Below the pieces are notes generated by a model that saw only the letters and a program-made list of their open reading frames with translations, had not been told where the DNA came from and ran no database searches. Positions 53,920 to 63,191 of a DNA stretch of 64,000 bases are shown here, piece after piece. A program made the position numbers and the translations under genes. Numbering within the stretch: position 1 is the stretch's first letter; the number at the start of each line of letters is the position of its first letter. The DNA is from Dactylorhiza incarnata (Eukaryota > Streptophyta > Magnoliopsida > Asparagales > Orchidaceae): positions 7,812,001 through 7,876,000 of the forward strand of contig JAWHQI010000064.1 of NCBI GenBank assembly GCA_033032865.1, in the 5' to 3' direction.

Positions 53920-54904
53920 CTACGAAGCACGGATACTTAAAAAGGCCTCGCGTATCGACTGAACGCGTTTCGGATACGGGAAACGCGTTTCCGAAACTCC
54001 AGGAAACACATATTTTAATTTAATTAAAAAATAAAAGGGGAATCGCGTATCCCGCCTTGCGGGATACGCGATTTCTGTCCGCTCCGCCTTTTATTTCCCT
54101 AGGTTTAGTCCGCGTTGTCCGCTCCGCTCCGCCTTTTATCTCCTCTACTCTCGTCTGCTGTAAGAGCCGCCGCTTCTCCCGTCTGCTGTAAGAGTCGCCG
54201 CTGCTAGAGCCGCCGCTGCCGTCTTCTGTAAGAGCCGTCGCTGCTCCCGTCTGCTGTAAGAGCCGCCGCTGCTGTAAGAGTTCTTCTTCTTCTTCTTCTT
54301 CTTCAGCTATGCCTTCTTCTTCTTCTTCTTCAGCTATGCCTTCTTCTTCTTCTTCTTCTTCAGCTATGCCTTCTTCTTCTTCTTCTTCAGCTATGCCTTC
54401 TTCTTCTTCTTCTTCAGCTATGCCTTCTTCTTCTTCTTCAGCTATGCCTTCTTCTTCTTCTTCAGCTATGCCTTATTCTTCTTCTTCTTCAGCTATGCCT
54501 TTAACTATGTCAGATTATATTCTGCCATATTATGTTCAGCTATGTCTTTAACTATGTCAGACTATTTGTTTCTATATGCTTACATGTCAGATTATTTGTT
54601 TCTATGCTTCATTGTTCATTAACTGTATGGCTTAACATGGAGATGTTTAAATTAGGTCTTATTTTGCATAACATGGATTATATGAAATGTTATTTTGTAT
54701 GAAGGTCATCATTACATGAATGTAGTGATTGAGATGGTACCTTAGTTTATGATTGGAATTTTTTTATATTGATTATTACTTATATTAAAATAATAATAAA
54801 AAATTCAAAAACGTTTCCCGTATCCGTATTTTTTTAAAAATCACGTTTCCCGTATCCGTTTCGTATCGTATCCCGTATCCCGTTTCCGTCCCCGTGCAAC
54901 ATAG
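53920..54904. mobile_element. hAT-type MITE with Ser-codon minisatellite, in Copia B
   Basis: A perfect 8-bp duplication gttctagc is at 53912-53919 and 54905-54912. The ends are inverted: CTACGAAGCACGG and, in complement, CTATGTTGCACGG. Subterminal regions are packed with cgtttcccgtatccg and cgggatacgcg words. The middle carries ctgctgtaagagccgccg repeats (54150-54280) and a 24/27-bp minisatellite (54285-54500). No transposase. The 80-codon frame of Met-Pro-Ser repeats at 54309-54551 is a product of the repeat. Confidence 0.8.
54285..54500. repeat. ttcttcttcagctatgcc minisatellite
   Basis: Eight copies of cagctatgcc(ttc/ttctt)n separated by four to six TTC/TCT triplets. Unit length varies in steps of 3 bp. 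Confidence 0.9.
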
Positions 54905-54923
54905 GTTCTAGCTTGCGGGGGAG

Positions 54924-55127
54924 TGTTAAATGAATCTATACAAAAGTCCATTGTAAGTCCCAGCAAGAGCCCATGTTCATCCTTAAGCTTTAGTCCCACG
55001 CTTTAGAATGAGAGTATGGTGTATTTCTCTCTTCCTATAAATGTACAAGTCTTGTATCCAGAGGTATATGAAGTGAGAAATTAATAAAGAAATTATTTTT
55101 TTCTCTCATTTTTCATATTTCTCCACA
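54924..55127 (+). repeat. 3' LTR of Copia B
   Basis: 204 bp, TGTTAAATGAATC...TTTCTCCACA, followed by the agtta duplication. It has TATA-like cctataaatg (about 55034-55043) and aataaag like the 5' copy. Confidence 0.85.
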
Positions 55128-55443
55128 AGTTATATGGTTTTGGCTATCAATAATCGAGTAAAGAAACGTGATATATGAAATTCCATTAATCACCCCAACA
55201 ATTTTCAGTCAGCGACAAGTGTTCACTATGAAGATTTGGGTTACATGGAGAAGCTAGGGAAGAAGCTAGGGAAGAAGCTAGGGAAGAAACTGTGTTTTAT
55301 ACCCCAAACCCCCGAGAACTATCAAAATTTATATATTTCTTTGCAATATAGACAACTTGTATAGTACACCGAACCAATTTTCATTTAATTGACTATTTGG
55401 AAAGGTCAACTGAACAGGCTTCAAACAAATTAGGATTTAAGAC
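55128..55443 (+). other. Native EPSIN intron sequence between Copia B and D
   Basis: No gene. It includes a short triple repeat of ctagggaagaag (55251-55285). Confidence 0.5.
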
Positions 55444-55602
55444 GGTTGAATTAAATTATTATTTGTATCATATTGTAAATGCCCATTATAAAAGACTCAT
55501 TTATTTTTCTTGTTTTTTGGGTCTTCTCCCATTTTGTATTAATAGAGGGCATCACCCTGAAATGAATAGAACGCTTATTATTTCACTTGATTCCTCTTGA
55601 CT
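55444..55602 (+). repeat. 5' LTR of Copia D
   Basis: 159 bp. Shares ttgaattaaattattatttgta, ggtcttctcccatt and gattcctc with 62158-62303. The TATA box region is tgtattaatagag here but tgtataaatagag in the 3' copy. Confidence 0.8.
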
Positions 55603-56205
55603 TGGTATTAAAGGTGCGGTCTCGCTGTTAATGCGGTAGTCTTTGCTCAGTTCGATTGCGCTGCTTCTCCTTCCTTCTGTGCACTCGGCTAGCAGTCTCG
55701 TGCGACCTTCTTCCTCTCGCGTTTTTGCGGTCTTCTCCGCTCAGTCCGATTGCGCGGCTTCTTCTTCCTTCAGCGCGCTTAGTTAGCGGTCTCGTGCGAA
55801 CTTCTTCCTCTCGTGCGCGGCTTCTTCCTTCCTCTTGCTCGATGGTCTCTTCTCGTAGTCCGAGCTCGACGTTCTTCTCTCTCTGCGAGCAGTGCAGGCT
55901 ATTCGTGTCCCATATCTTAGCAGTCATCGACAACAGGTATTGCGGCTTGTCTGTCCGCCGCCTTGAACTCGTGCGTCCTCTGCCCGCCTAGCACGGCCTT
56001 GTGCGACCTCAGTCAGCACAGTGCGGCCTCGTGCGACCTCTGTCAGCAACGTGCAACATCGTGCGACCTCTGCCAGCAATGTGCGGCTTTGGCTCCTGCT
56101 TGTATTGCCTCCTGAGGTTCGTAAGTTTTTTTTCCTGGCTAACTCGGACTCGAGCATTCAATCTCCTTCCACGCTTATCCCTCCTTCAGGTAGTGATTTT
56201 CCCCG
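55603..56205 (+). other. Leader region of Copia D
   Basis: No gene. It contains tandem-like gtgcgacctctgtcagcaacgtgcg words (55990-56090) and repeated gcgcggcttcttc words. Confidence 0.6.
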
Positions 56206-57200
56206 ATCTCATGGTTCCTCCTCCCTCCGTATAACAACTGTTCCTTTGGATGGCACAAACTATCTCGAGTGGTCTCGCGCAGCACAACATGCTATTCCCA
56301 GTCATTAGCTCTATGGGTACATCGACGAGACGATTGTTCAGCCTCCCAGTACTGATCCGGATTGGCGAAAAGTGGGACGCTGACAATTCCCTTGTGGTCT
56401 CATGGTTTCTTCACTCCATGTCCCCCATATCGTAGCTACGTGCTGATGGACTCAGTCTTTGATATCTGGACTCGGGCACGCGGGACTTATTCACAGCTTG
56501 GCAGTTCTACCCAGGTATACGGGCTCACTCGACGTCTCCAGGAGCTCAAACAAGGCATTTCTTCTGTTGTGGCCTACTTCTCCGAGTTCGAAGGTCTCTA
56601 CCAAGAGTTGGACTATTTTGAGGACTTCACTCCCGCTTGCACTACTGATGCTCAGGCCTTAAAAACAAAGGAAGACCGTTATCGTCCTCATGTCTTCCTC
56701 ATGAGCCTTAATATGGAGTTCGACATGGTGCACACTCATGTTTTGAACCGACATCCTCTTCCCTCTCTTCGAGAAGCCTTCAATATGGTCATAGAGGACG
56801 AAGATCGTCGTTGTTCTCTCAACCCCGATCGTGGTTCAGATCTCTCTGCCCTTGTTGGCCTTCTTCGCGCTCCTCCTTCTTCCTCGTCCCTCAAGCTGTG
56901 CGATTACTGTGGCAAACCGAGACATGCCTGGGAGTCCTGCTTCCACCTCCATCCTCATCTTGCTCCATCGCACAAAAGCTTTCGTGGTCATGGCCGTGGA
57001 CGTGGTCCCTCTCGCCAAACCTACATTTCTTCTACTGCTCTCACTACTGAAGCTGCTCTTGATCGGCTTCCCTATGACAGTCTTTCCTAGGAGGAACTGG
57101 ATGTTTTGCACGTCTCATGCGCACTCAAGTTTCTTCCCCTGCTGCTGCATTTTCCACCACTGGTCCGCCCAGTGCTCAATCTTCCTCCGGAACTTCCTCT
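56206..57200 (+). pseudogene. Copia D gag
   Basis: TTVPLDGTNYLEWSRAAQHAIPSH, then a TAG and shifts. The 242-codon frame from 56362 reads VFDIWTRARGTYSQLGSSTQVYGLTRRLQELKQG, VFLMSLNMEFDMVHTHVL, LPSLREAFNMVIEDEDRR. A zinc knuckle CDYCGKPRHAWESCFHLHP (CX2CX4HX4C intact) is followed by a Gly/Arg-rich tail. It is closely related to the gag of element A, which allows A's breaks to be located. Confidence 0.85.
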
Positions 57201-58328
57201 AAGTGGATTATTTACTCCTAGGCAACAAATCACATGACAGGAACATCGTCAGGTTTTACCTCTTACACCCCCTCTCAGGGCGTGATAAGGTTGTCACCGC
57301 CAATGGTTCACTCTTACCAATTGCTGGCAAGGGGACCATCATCTGTTCCTCTGTTATGCCCCTCACCGCAGTGTTGCATGTTCCTGTTTTTCCTCGCAAT
57401 CTGTTATCTAATAGTCGTCTGACTACATCTTTAAACTGTTCTGTTACTTTCTCTCCTGATGGTTGTGTTTTCCAGGATCTGACAACAAAGAAGCGTATTA
57501 GTAGTGGTAGGAACTGGGGGTGGGGGGTGTACATCTTGGACCATCCTCCAGCTCAAGCTCTCTCCAGTACCACTCCAGCTCTCTGCTCGTCCTTCACTTG
57601 CGGATGTGCATCGATGACATCAACGTTTTGGACAGCCCTCCACCAGCTATCTTCTCAATTTATTTCTTATGTTTTCAGGCTCTCTGAGCCGTTTTGTCTG
57701 TAATGAATGTGAACTTTCTAAACATGTACGACATAGTACGAATCCGTTTTCTTCTCCTAGTATGTTCCTTTTGTTGTTATTCATACTGATGTTTGGGGAC
57801 CATCCCCCGTTGTTTCTCTCTTTGGTTACCGATGATTTGTGACCTTTATTGATTGCTTCTCTCGCTCTACTTGTGTGTGTATTTATTAAAACGAAAAAGT
57901 GAGGTCTTTAATTGTTTTCGTATTTTTCACTCAATGGTGACCACTCAATTTGGTAGCACTATTCGCGTGCTCTGTAGTGAAAATGGGGGTGACTACGACG
58001 ATCGTGGTGTTTTCGACACTTACCTTCGAGGCCATGAGATTCTTCATCAAACAACACGTGTCAACACTTCTACTCAAAATGGTGTGGCTGAACGAAAGAA
58101 CAAGCTTCTCCTTGAGGTTACCAAATGTCTTTTTCTCACCATGAATCTTTCCAAGTCCAATTGGGGTGACGTGGTTCTTACTGCCTCTTACCTCATGAAT
58201 CGTCTCCCCTCCAGCACCTTACAGTATGACTCTCCTTCAACACGCCTGTCTACTAAATGCATTGTCCACACCTCACATCTACCTTCGCGCGTGTTTGGGT
58301 GTCTCTGCTTTGTTCATGTTCATCAACT
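57201..58328 (+). pseudogene. Copia D protease and integrase core
   Basis: Protease: a WIIYS-ATNHMTG-like block in which the catalytic DSG is lost (Tyr-Ser then stop), then VVTANGSLLPIAGKGTI, AVLHVPVFPRNLLSNSRLT. Integrase: CNECELSKHVRHS-like finger, then VYLLKRKSEVFNCFRIFHSM, VLCSENGGDYDDRG (second Asp of DNG read as Glu), NGVAERKNKLLLEVTK with the Glu, WGDVVLTASYLMNRLPSSTLQ. It is split at 58328 inside RVFGCLCFVHVHQ; the continuation HNKLDARSLQCVFVGYSATT is at 59592. Confidence 0.85.
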
Positions 58329-59591
58329 GATACATATACGCATTATTATGTATTTTATCATGTAGTTAAGGCTCCTCTCATATGAGCATTAGGTTGTGAG
58401 TTATTTTCATCTTTTAAGTCTTAGATTTTGAGCTCTCTTGAAGAGTGGAGTGTCAAGGAGGACCCAGCCTCCGGATGCTTGCCGAGAGCTTGCCTCTCGA
58501 TTGTATCTTTATGTTTGTCTTGCATTCTTGATACGATTATGACGTATCAATTGGTCTGACCTGTCGTTCTTTAGGGTTTCACAGAAACCCTAATTGGAAT
58601 CTAACAACATAGAAGCTCTCCCCGGCGCCGCTCGATTCTTAGATCCGTCGTTTCCAGCACCTGTCTGCTCCAGCGATCCCAGCGCCACTTCCAACAACGT
58701 TTCTGTTCGTTCGCCAGCAGTCCGCCCGACCCACCGAGTCGATCCGACCGCTTCTTCCTTTGTCGCCAGCGCTGCTCAAGCCGTCAATTCCGCATCGCTC
58801 GTTCCAGCGCCACTTTCATGTCGACTCGCCATCGATGTCGGCTTTCGCACATAATCACGCCTCATCGCCACAGATACCAGTTGACGCCCCTACCTGATCG
58901 TTCCCTGCTGCCGTCGTCCGCCATCCGCCCTTCCTCTAGCGTTGTTGTCCTCCATTCTCCCTCCAGCGTCTGCTACAACTATTCCAATTCCGCCTCCCGC
59001 TTCCAGTTCCGCCTCTCGCTTCCAGTGGCGTTTCCGCAGAGTCCAGGCCCATCAACCTCCGCCAGGCCTTCTCCAGCCTGCTTCGCCTCCGGCCTACTCC
59101 TTCCAGCGATTCCTGGTATTGCCATCGTCTTCCAGCGACCCTCCCACAGCTTCTGTCGTGCCGCCCTCCCGCGACTCCTGCAGCAGTCCGACAACCCTCT
59201 TACGACTTTTGCAGTCTTCCAGCGGCCGCTTTTTGTCCTCGCCGCCCTCCTGCGGCTCCTGCAGCTCTCTGACAGCCTTCCTGCGGCTCCTGTAGCATTC
59301 CAACAACCCTCCGACGGCTCATACTCCATTCCGGCGGCCCTCCAGAGACTCCTACCACTTTCTGTCGGCACTCCCCCTTTTTCTATCATGACTCTCCTTC
59401 CGGACTCAGTGCATGCTCGTTGTGCTTGAGTTGAAGTTGCCATGGATACTCTCCTCGCCATGGCGCTTGAGATTCGTCATCGGCTTCGTCCACATGCCCC
59501 CTTACAGCCCTGGCCCGCCACTTTGCTTCCCGACGAGCCTCCTCCTCCATCCATCCCACCGCCACCACTCAGTGGGTCTTCGACCATTAGA
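58329..59591 (+). mobile_element. Unclassified 1.26-kb insertion with LTR-like left part, in Copia D
   Basis: It separates two adjacent codons of the integrase. The left 223 bp (58329-58551) run from TGATACATATACG to GACGTATCA, with TGATAC/GTATCA inverted ends and are followed by attggtctgacc, LTR- and primer-site-like. The remainder (58600-59590) is C-rich and made of ttccagcg-, ctcctgcagc- and ccctccgacgg-type words with several overlapping frames and no domain. No matching right-hand repeat is seen. The flanks tcaac and gccac do not form a clean duplication. Confidence 0.45.
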
Positions 59592-60878
59592 ATTGCCACC
59601 CATAATAAATTGGATGCGCGTTCTCTACAGTGCGTCTTTGTTGGTTACTCTGCTACTACAAATAGGTATCGTTGTTATCATCCTCCCTCTCAACGATTCT
59701 ACTACACCATGGACGTGACTTTTCGTGAGGTACTATATTTTGGTTCTCGTCAGGGGGAGGACACTGTTGTCGACGATCCCAATCTTCCTCTCCCTATTAT
59801 GGCCTCACTATCACCTCCCATGCCTATGGAATACCTCCTCCAGCGAATCCATCTATTGTAGCATCGCAATCACCTCCTATGATTGCCTCTGACATACCTA
59901 CTCCCGCAAATCCAACTCCCGGGAGTCTCATTCCTCCTCTTCCTCTAGTCTATCATAGACGCAAGCCTGATGCTACGGTGTTACAACCCACGGTCGTTCC
60001 ACCACTGCAAGTATGCTTTTCTGATTCAGGTTCTGATGACGAGCTTCATCATCCTCTTATATATCTGAAGCGGAAATCGACTGTTGTTAAATATCCACTT
60101 TCCAATTATATCACTTATCAAAACCTGACACAGACACATAGGACCTTCATCTCCTCCTTGGATTCTGTTCGCATTCCTAATACTTGGCAGGAAGCGATAG
60201 AGATACTCATGTGGCGCAAGGCAATGGAAGTAGTGATGCTGGCATTGGAATAGAAACAGACTTGGACACTCTCCCACCTCTCCGCCGGGAAGAAGTCTGT
60301 TGGTTCCCGATGGGTGTTCTCTATTAAACAGAATCAAGAGGGGGTTGTTGATAGATATAAAGTAAGGCTAGTTGCTCAAGGGTATACTCAAACTCCAGGT
60401 GTGGGCTATCATGAAACATTTGCTCTTGTTGCCAAGATGGTTTCCATCCGTGTCATTTTATCATGTGATGCATGCCTGAGATGGAAGTTGCAACAACTTG
60501 ATGTCAAGAACGCCTTTTTACACGGTGATCTTGAAGAAGAAGTCTATATGAAAGTTCCACCCGGTTTTGTAAAGACAGGATCTGAGGGAAAGGTGTGTCA
60601 ACTTCAAAAATCTCTTTACGACCTCGAGCAATCCCCCATGGCTTGGTTTGGGAAGTTCTAGAACGTCATGATCGTATTGGGATACAAACAGGGTCACTCT
60701 GATTATACCCTCATCGTGAAAAGGAAAACAAAGAAAGTGGTTATTCTCATTGTTTATGTCGACGACATAATCATCACGGAAAATGATGTTGCAAAAATCA
60801 CGTGGCTTAAGGCGTGCCTGTGCAAAGAGTTTGAAGTTAAAGATCTAGAAAAGTTGAAGTATTTTCTGGGAATAGAAG
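59592..60878 (+). pseudogene. Copia D integrase end and reverse transcriptase
   Basis: After KLDARSLQCVFVGYSATTNRYRCYHPPSQRFYYTMDVTF and a Pro-rich linker, the RT reads IPNTWQEAIEILMWRKAMEV, a TAG, then [83 protein letters not shown], a TAG, and ILIVYVDDIIITENDVAKI. YVDD is intact. It ends at KYFLGIE, where the foldback sits. Confidence 0.85.
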
Positions 60879-61457
60879 ATGCAGGACGCCGGGGCCCCGC
60901 CGCACCCCGTGGCATCACACCAGCTAGCGGACCACAGCCAAACACGCCTGCCAGAAGGACTGCAGTCCAGGCACCCCAACCCGTCTCCGCGCCTGTTCTC
61001 AGCGCGGCGGGTTGTTGAGGCCGGGGCTCGATCCCCAGACCTCCTTGATAAGGCCGGGGCAACTGACCTGCAGGTCTGGGGATCGAGCCCCGGCCTCAAT
61101 AACCCGCCGCGCTGAGAACAGGCGCGGAGACGGGTTGGGGTGCTTGGACTGCATTCCTTCTGGCAGGCGTGCTTGGCCGTTGTCCGCTAGCTGGTGTTAT
61201 GCCGCGAGGTGCAGCGGGGCCCCGACCTGCATCAAAAAAGTGCAGGTTAGTTGGTGATAAGACATGTTAGGAGAGGTTCTTATCAAGGAGGTCTGGGGAT
61301 CGACCCCTGACCTCAACAACCCGCCGCGCTGAGAACAGGCGCGGAGACAGGTTGGAGTGCCTGGACTGCAGTCCTTCTGGCAGGCGTGCTTGACCGTGGT
61401 CCGCTAGCTGGTGTGATGCCACGGGGTGCGGTCGGGGCCCCGACGTCTTGCATCACC
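60879..61457. mobile_element. GC-rich foldback insertion in Copia D RT
   Basis: It begins GATGCAGGACGCCGGGGCCCCG and ends CGGGGCCCCGACGTCTTGCATC, so its ends are inverted. Three blocks of about 160-190 bp make it up: 60879-61068 forward, 61069-61232 as its inverted copy, and 61289-61457 as a second inverted copy. They share cgccgcgctgagaacaggcgcgga, ggactgcagtccttctggcagg and gtccgctagctggtgtgatgcc. Between the inverted copies lies a 55-bp spacer. No coding capacity. It splits the RT codons GIE and GIFIS. A clean target duplication was not found. Confidence 0.75.
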
Positions 61458-62157
61458 GCGGAATCTTCATTTCTCAGAAAAAATATATCCTAGATCTTCT
61501 AGAAGAAACATGGATGCTTGGTTGTGCTCCTGCTATTCTCCCATGGAAGTCAACTGTAAGATTGATAAAGACAAGGATGGTGAGAAGGTAAACTCTAGCT
61601 ACCAAAGACTGGTGGGAAAGCTGATCTATCTCTCACATACTCGTCCAGATATCACACATGTTGTTGGGATCCTTAGCAGATACATGCATTCTCCCAGACT
61701 GCAACATCATGAAGCTGTCATGCGTGTGCTACGTTATTGCTCCTTTGTTAGAGGGAATCTAGTGACCTGCCGAAGCAAGAAGCAAAATGTCGTAGCAAGA
61801 TCCAGCGTAGAAGCAGAGTATAGGGCAATGTCACAAGGAATATGTGAGAGGCTCTGACTTAACCCAATAATGCGGGATTTGGGACTACAGTCTGGAAGAC
61901 CTATCAGATTATGCTTCGACAACAAAGCTGCTATTAATATTGCACATAATCCTATTCAACATGATTGAACAAAACATGTCGAAATTGATAAACACTTTAT
62001 CAAGGACCACCTTGAAAAAGGCAATGTTTGTACTCCGTTTGTTCAATCTCAAGATCAGCTTGCAGACATCTTTACCAAGTGCCTGAGTTGTGACATTTTC
62101 AAAGACAATATTATCATGCTGGGAATGCTCGACATATACTCTCATCTTGAGGGGGAG
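61458..62157 (+). pseudogene. Copia D RT end and RNase H
   Basis: GIFISQKKYILDLLEET-like, SSYQRLVGKLIYLSHTRPDITHVVGILSRYMHSPRLQHHEAVMRVLRY, then directly CSFVRGNLVTCRSKKQNVVARSSVEAEYRAMSQGICERL: about 40 residues with the first RNase H Asp are deleted. The rest reads LCFDNKAAINIAHNPIQHD, KHVEIDKHFIKDHLEKGNVCTPFVQSQDQLADIFTK and ends near the polypurine tract. Confidence 0.85.
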
Positions 62158-62303
62158 AGTTGAATTAAATTATTATTTGTAGCATATTGTAAAGGCCCAT
62201 TTATTTTTCTTATTTTTGGGGTCTTCTCCCATTGTGTATAAATAGAGGGTGTCGCCCTGAAATAAATAGAACACTTATTATTTCCGCCTGATTCCTCGTG
62301 ACT
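62158..62303 (+). repeat. 3' LTR of Copia D
   Basis: 146 bp, AGTTGAATTAAATT...CCTCGTGACT, with TATA box tgtataaatag at 62235-62245. Confidence 0.8.
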
Positions 62304-62409
62304 GCCCAACAATTTTCATTTGATTATATTGTGATGATGCAGAAATGATTATGAAGCCAACACGCAACAACCACATTAAGTTGTGTATTTTTTACTTGTG
62401 ATTTTGCAG

Positions 62410-62603
62410 AATCAACTAATATAGATACACCCCAAGTGGATCTATTTGGAGAAAGCTTAGTGGGTGATCTTTTGGATGTACCTATGTCTGTGCCAACAGA
62501 AACTGCAACGTCAAATGCTTCTGAAGCACCTGAAGTTGACCTGTTTGCTGGTGCAGATTTTGTATCTGCTGCACCTCAGATTGGAACAAGCTCTCATACA
62601 CAG
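62410..62603 (+). CDS. EPSIN1: EPSIN1-like clathrin interactor, internal exon
   Basis: The exon follows TGATTTTGCAG and ends at CAG|GTTAAG. Its first two bases complete the codon begun at 40464 (Glu). It encodes [22 protein letters not shown] and [23 protein letters not shown]...GDLLD and VDLFA are the repeated DLF motifs of plant EPSINs, which act as clathrin-box-like or adaptor-binding peptides. It ends in phase 0, matching the next exon. Confidence 0.85.
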
Positions 62604-62740
62604 GTTAAGTTTCAGAATTCTCTAACTTATAAATGTTAGTTTTCTTTATCTATTAATTTATCATTCAGTCTGGGAATACTGAATCATGGATAATTTAGTG
62701 GTAAACCACTCAAACTGGTCCTGTTTCTTTATTGTTTCAG

Positions 62741-63191
62741 GCAAGTTTCAACGTGTTTACTAATCAGACTGCTTTTCCTGCTCCTCCTTCAAATACGGAT
62801 TCAGGATTGCTTTCGAAGACTTCTCTTAATTCGAATCCAACAAATGTCAGTTCTTTTGATCCATTTGCAGCATCAGATTCTATCTTTCCGTCCAAGTCAA
62901 AAGCTCCTAGTACAAATCCGCCAACCAATAGTTCTACCTTTGATCCCTTTGCTGCAATTCCAATGAACAATGTTGATGGATCTGATGACCTATTTGGTTC
63001 GTTTGCTTCTACTGCCGCACCAGCATCGGGTCAATCTTCGAAGGATTCATCGAACAATAACCTAGATAATTTGTACCAGTCATTTGCGACAGTAGGCCAG
63101 CCTGAACCTAAAAAGGTTTCTTTTCAAGTCAAATCTGGGATTTGGGCGGATTCCTTGAGCCGTGGACTGATTGATCTGAATATAACAGCTC
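62741..63191 (+). CDS. EPSIN1: EPSIN1-like clathrin interactor, exon with conserved C-terminal block
   Basis: The acceptor is TATTGTTTCAG (62730-62740); the donor C|GTGAGT follows 63191, leaving one base (a Cxx codon, Pro expected in the family). Encoded features: SSFDPFAA and STFDPFAAIPMNN (two DPF adaptor-binding motifs), GSDDLFGSFAS, and the block FQVKSGIWADSLSRGLIDLNITA, which is diagnostic of plant EPSIN1-type proteins. The terminal exon(s) must lie beyond 64000, since none is recognisable in 63192-64000. With the two preceding exons it gives an uninterrupted frame of about 259 residues, so the gene appears intact here despite the transposon load. Confidence 0.9.

Larger units (their letters stand above)
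40661..55127 (+). mobile_element. Copia element B in the EPSIN intron
   Basis: LTRs of 204 bp (40661-40864 and 54924-55127) start TGTTAAAT and end CA. A perfect agtta duplication lies at 40656-40660 and 55128-55132. The primer-site position has cggtgtcagag, a mutated TGGTATCAGAG, and gcttgcgggggag precedes the 3' LTR. It has the same orientation as the host gene. The interior has gag, protease, integrase, RT and RNase H, with internal deletions and stops. Two insertions interrupt it, Copia C (42419-51163) and a hAT-like MITE (53920-54904). Confidence 0.9.
55444..62303 (+). mobile_element. Copia element D in the EPSIN intron, relative of element A
   Basis: LTRs are at 55444-55602 and 62158-62303 ((A/G)GTTGAATT...GACT). 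The primer-site position holds tggtattaaagg, a mutated TGGTATCAGAG, and cttgagggggag precedes the 3' LTR. The coding order gag, protease, integrase, RT, RNase H matches element A closely. It is interrupted by an unclassified insertion (58329-59591) and a foldback (60879-61457). No target duplication is evident (aagac versus gccca), so it may have decayed or the ends may be rearranged. Confidence 0.8.
40465..62409 (+). other. 21.9-kb EPSIN intron loaded with retrotransposons
   Basis: It runs from GT at 40465 to the TTTTGCAG acceptor at 62402-62409. Native intron pieces are 40465-40655, 55133-55443 and 62304-62409, about 0.6 kb in total. The rest is Copia B with its insertions and Copia D with its insertions. 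Exon phases on the two sides match, which supports one continuous intron. Confidence 0.75.

Noticed and set aside
54309..54551. 80-codon Ser-rich frame
   Set aside because: Direct translation of a microsatellite/minisatellite inside a MITE.
58818..59461. Overlapping frames of 117-203 codons on both strands
   Set aside because: GC-rich, repetitive Pro/Ser and Arg composition in an insertion; open by composition, not by coding.
60879..61457. Hairpin as rho-independent terminator or miRNA precursor
   Set aside because: The arms are about 170 bp and GC-rich, in a decayed transposon; better explained as a foldback insertion. No small-RNA evidence is available.
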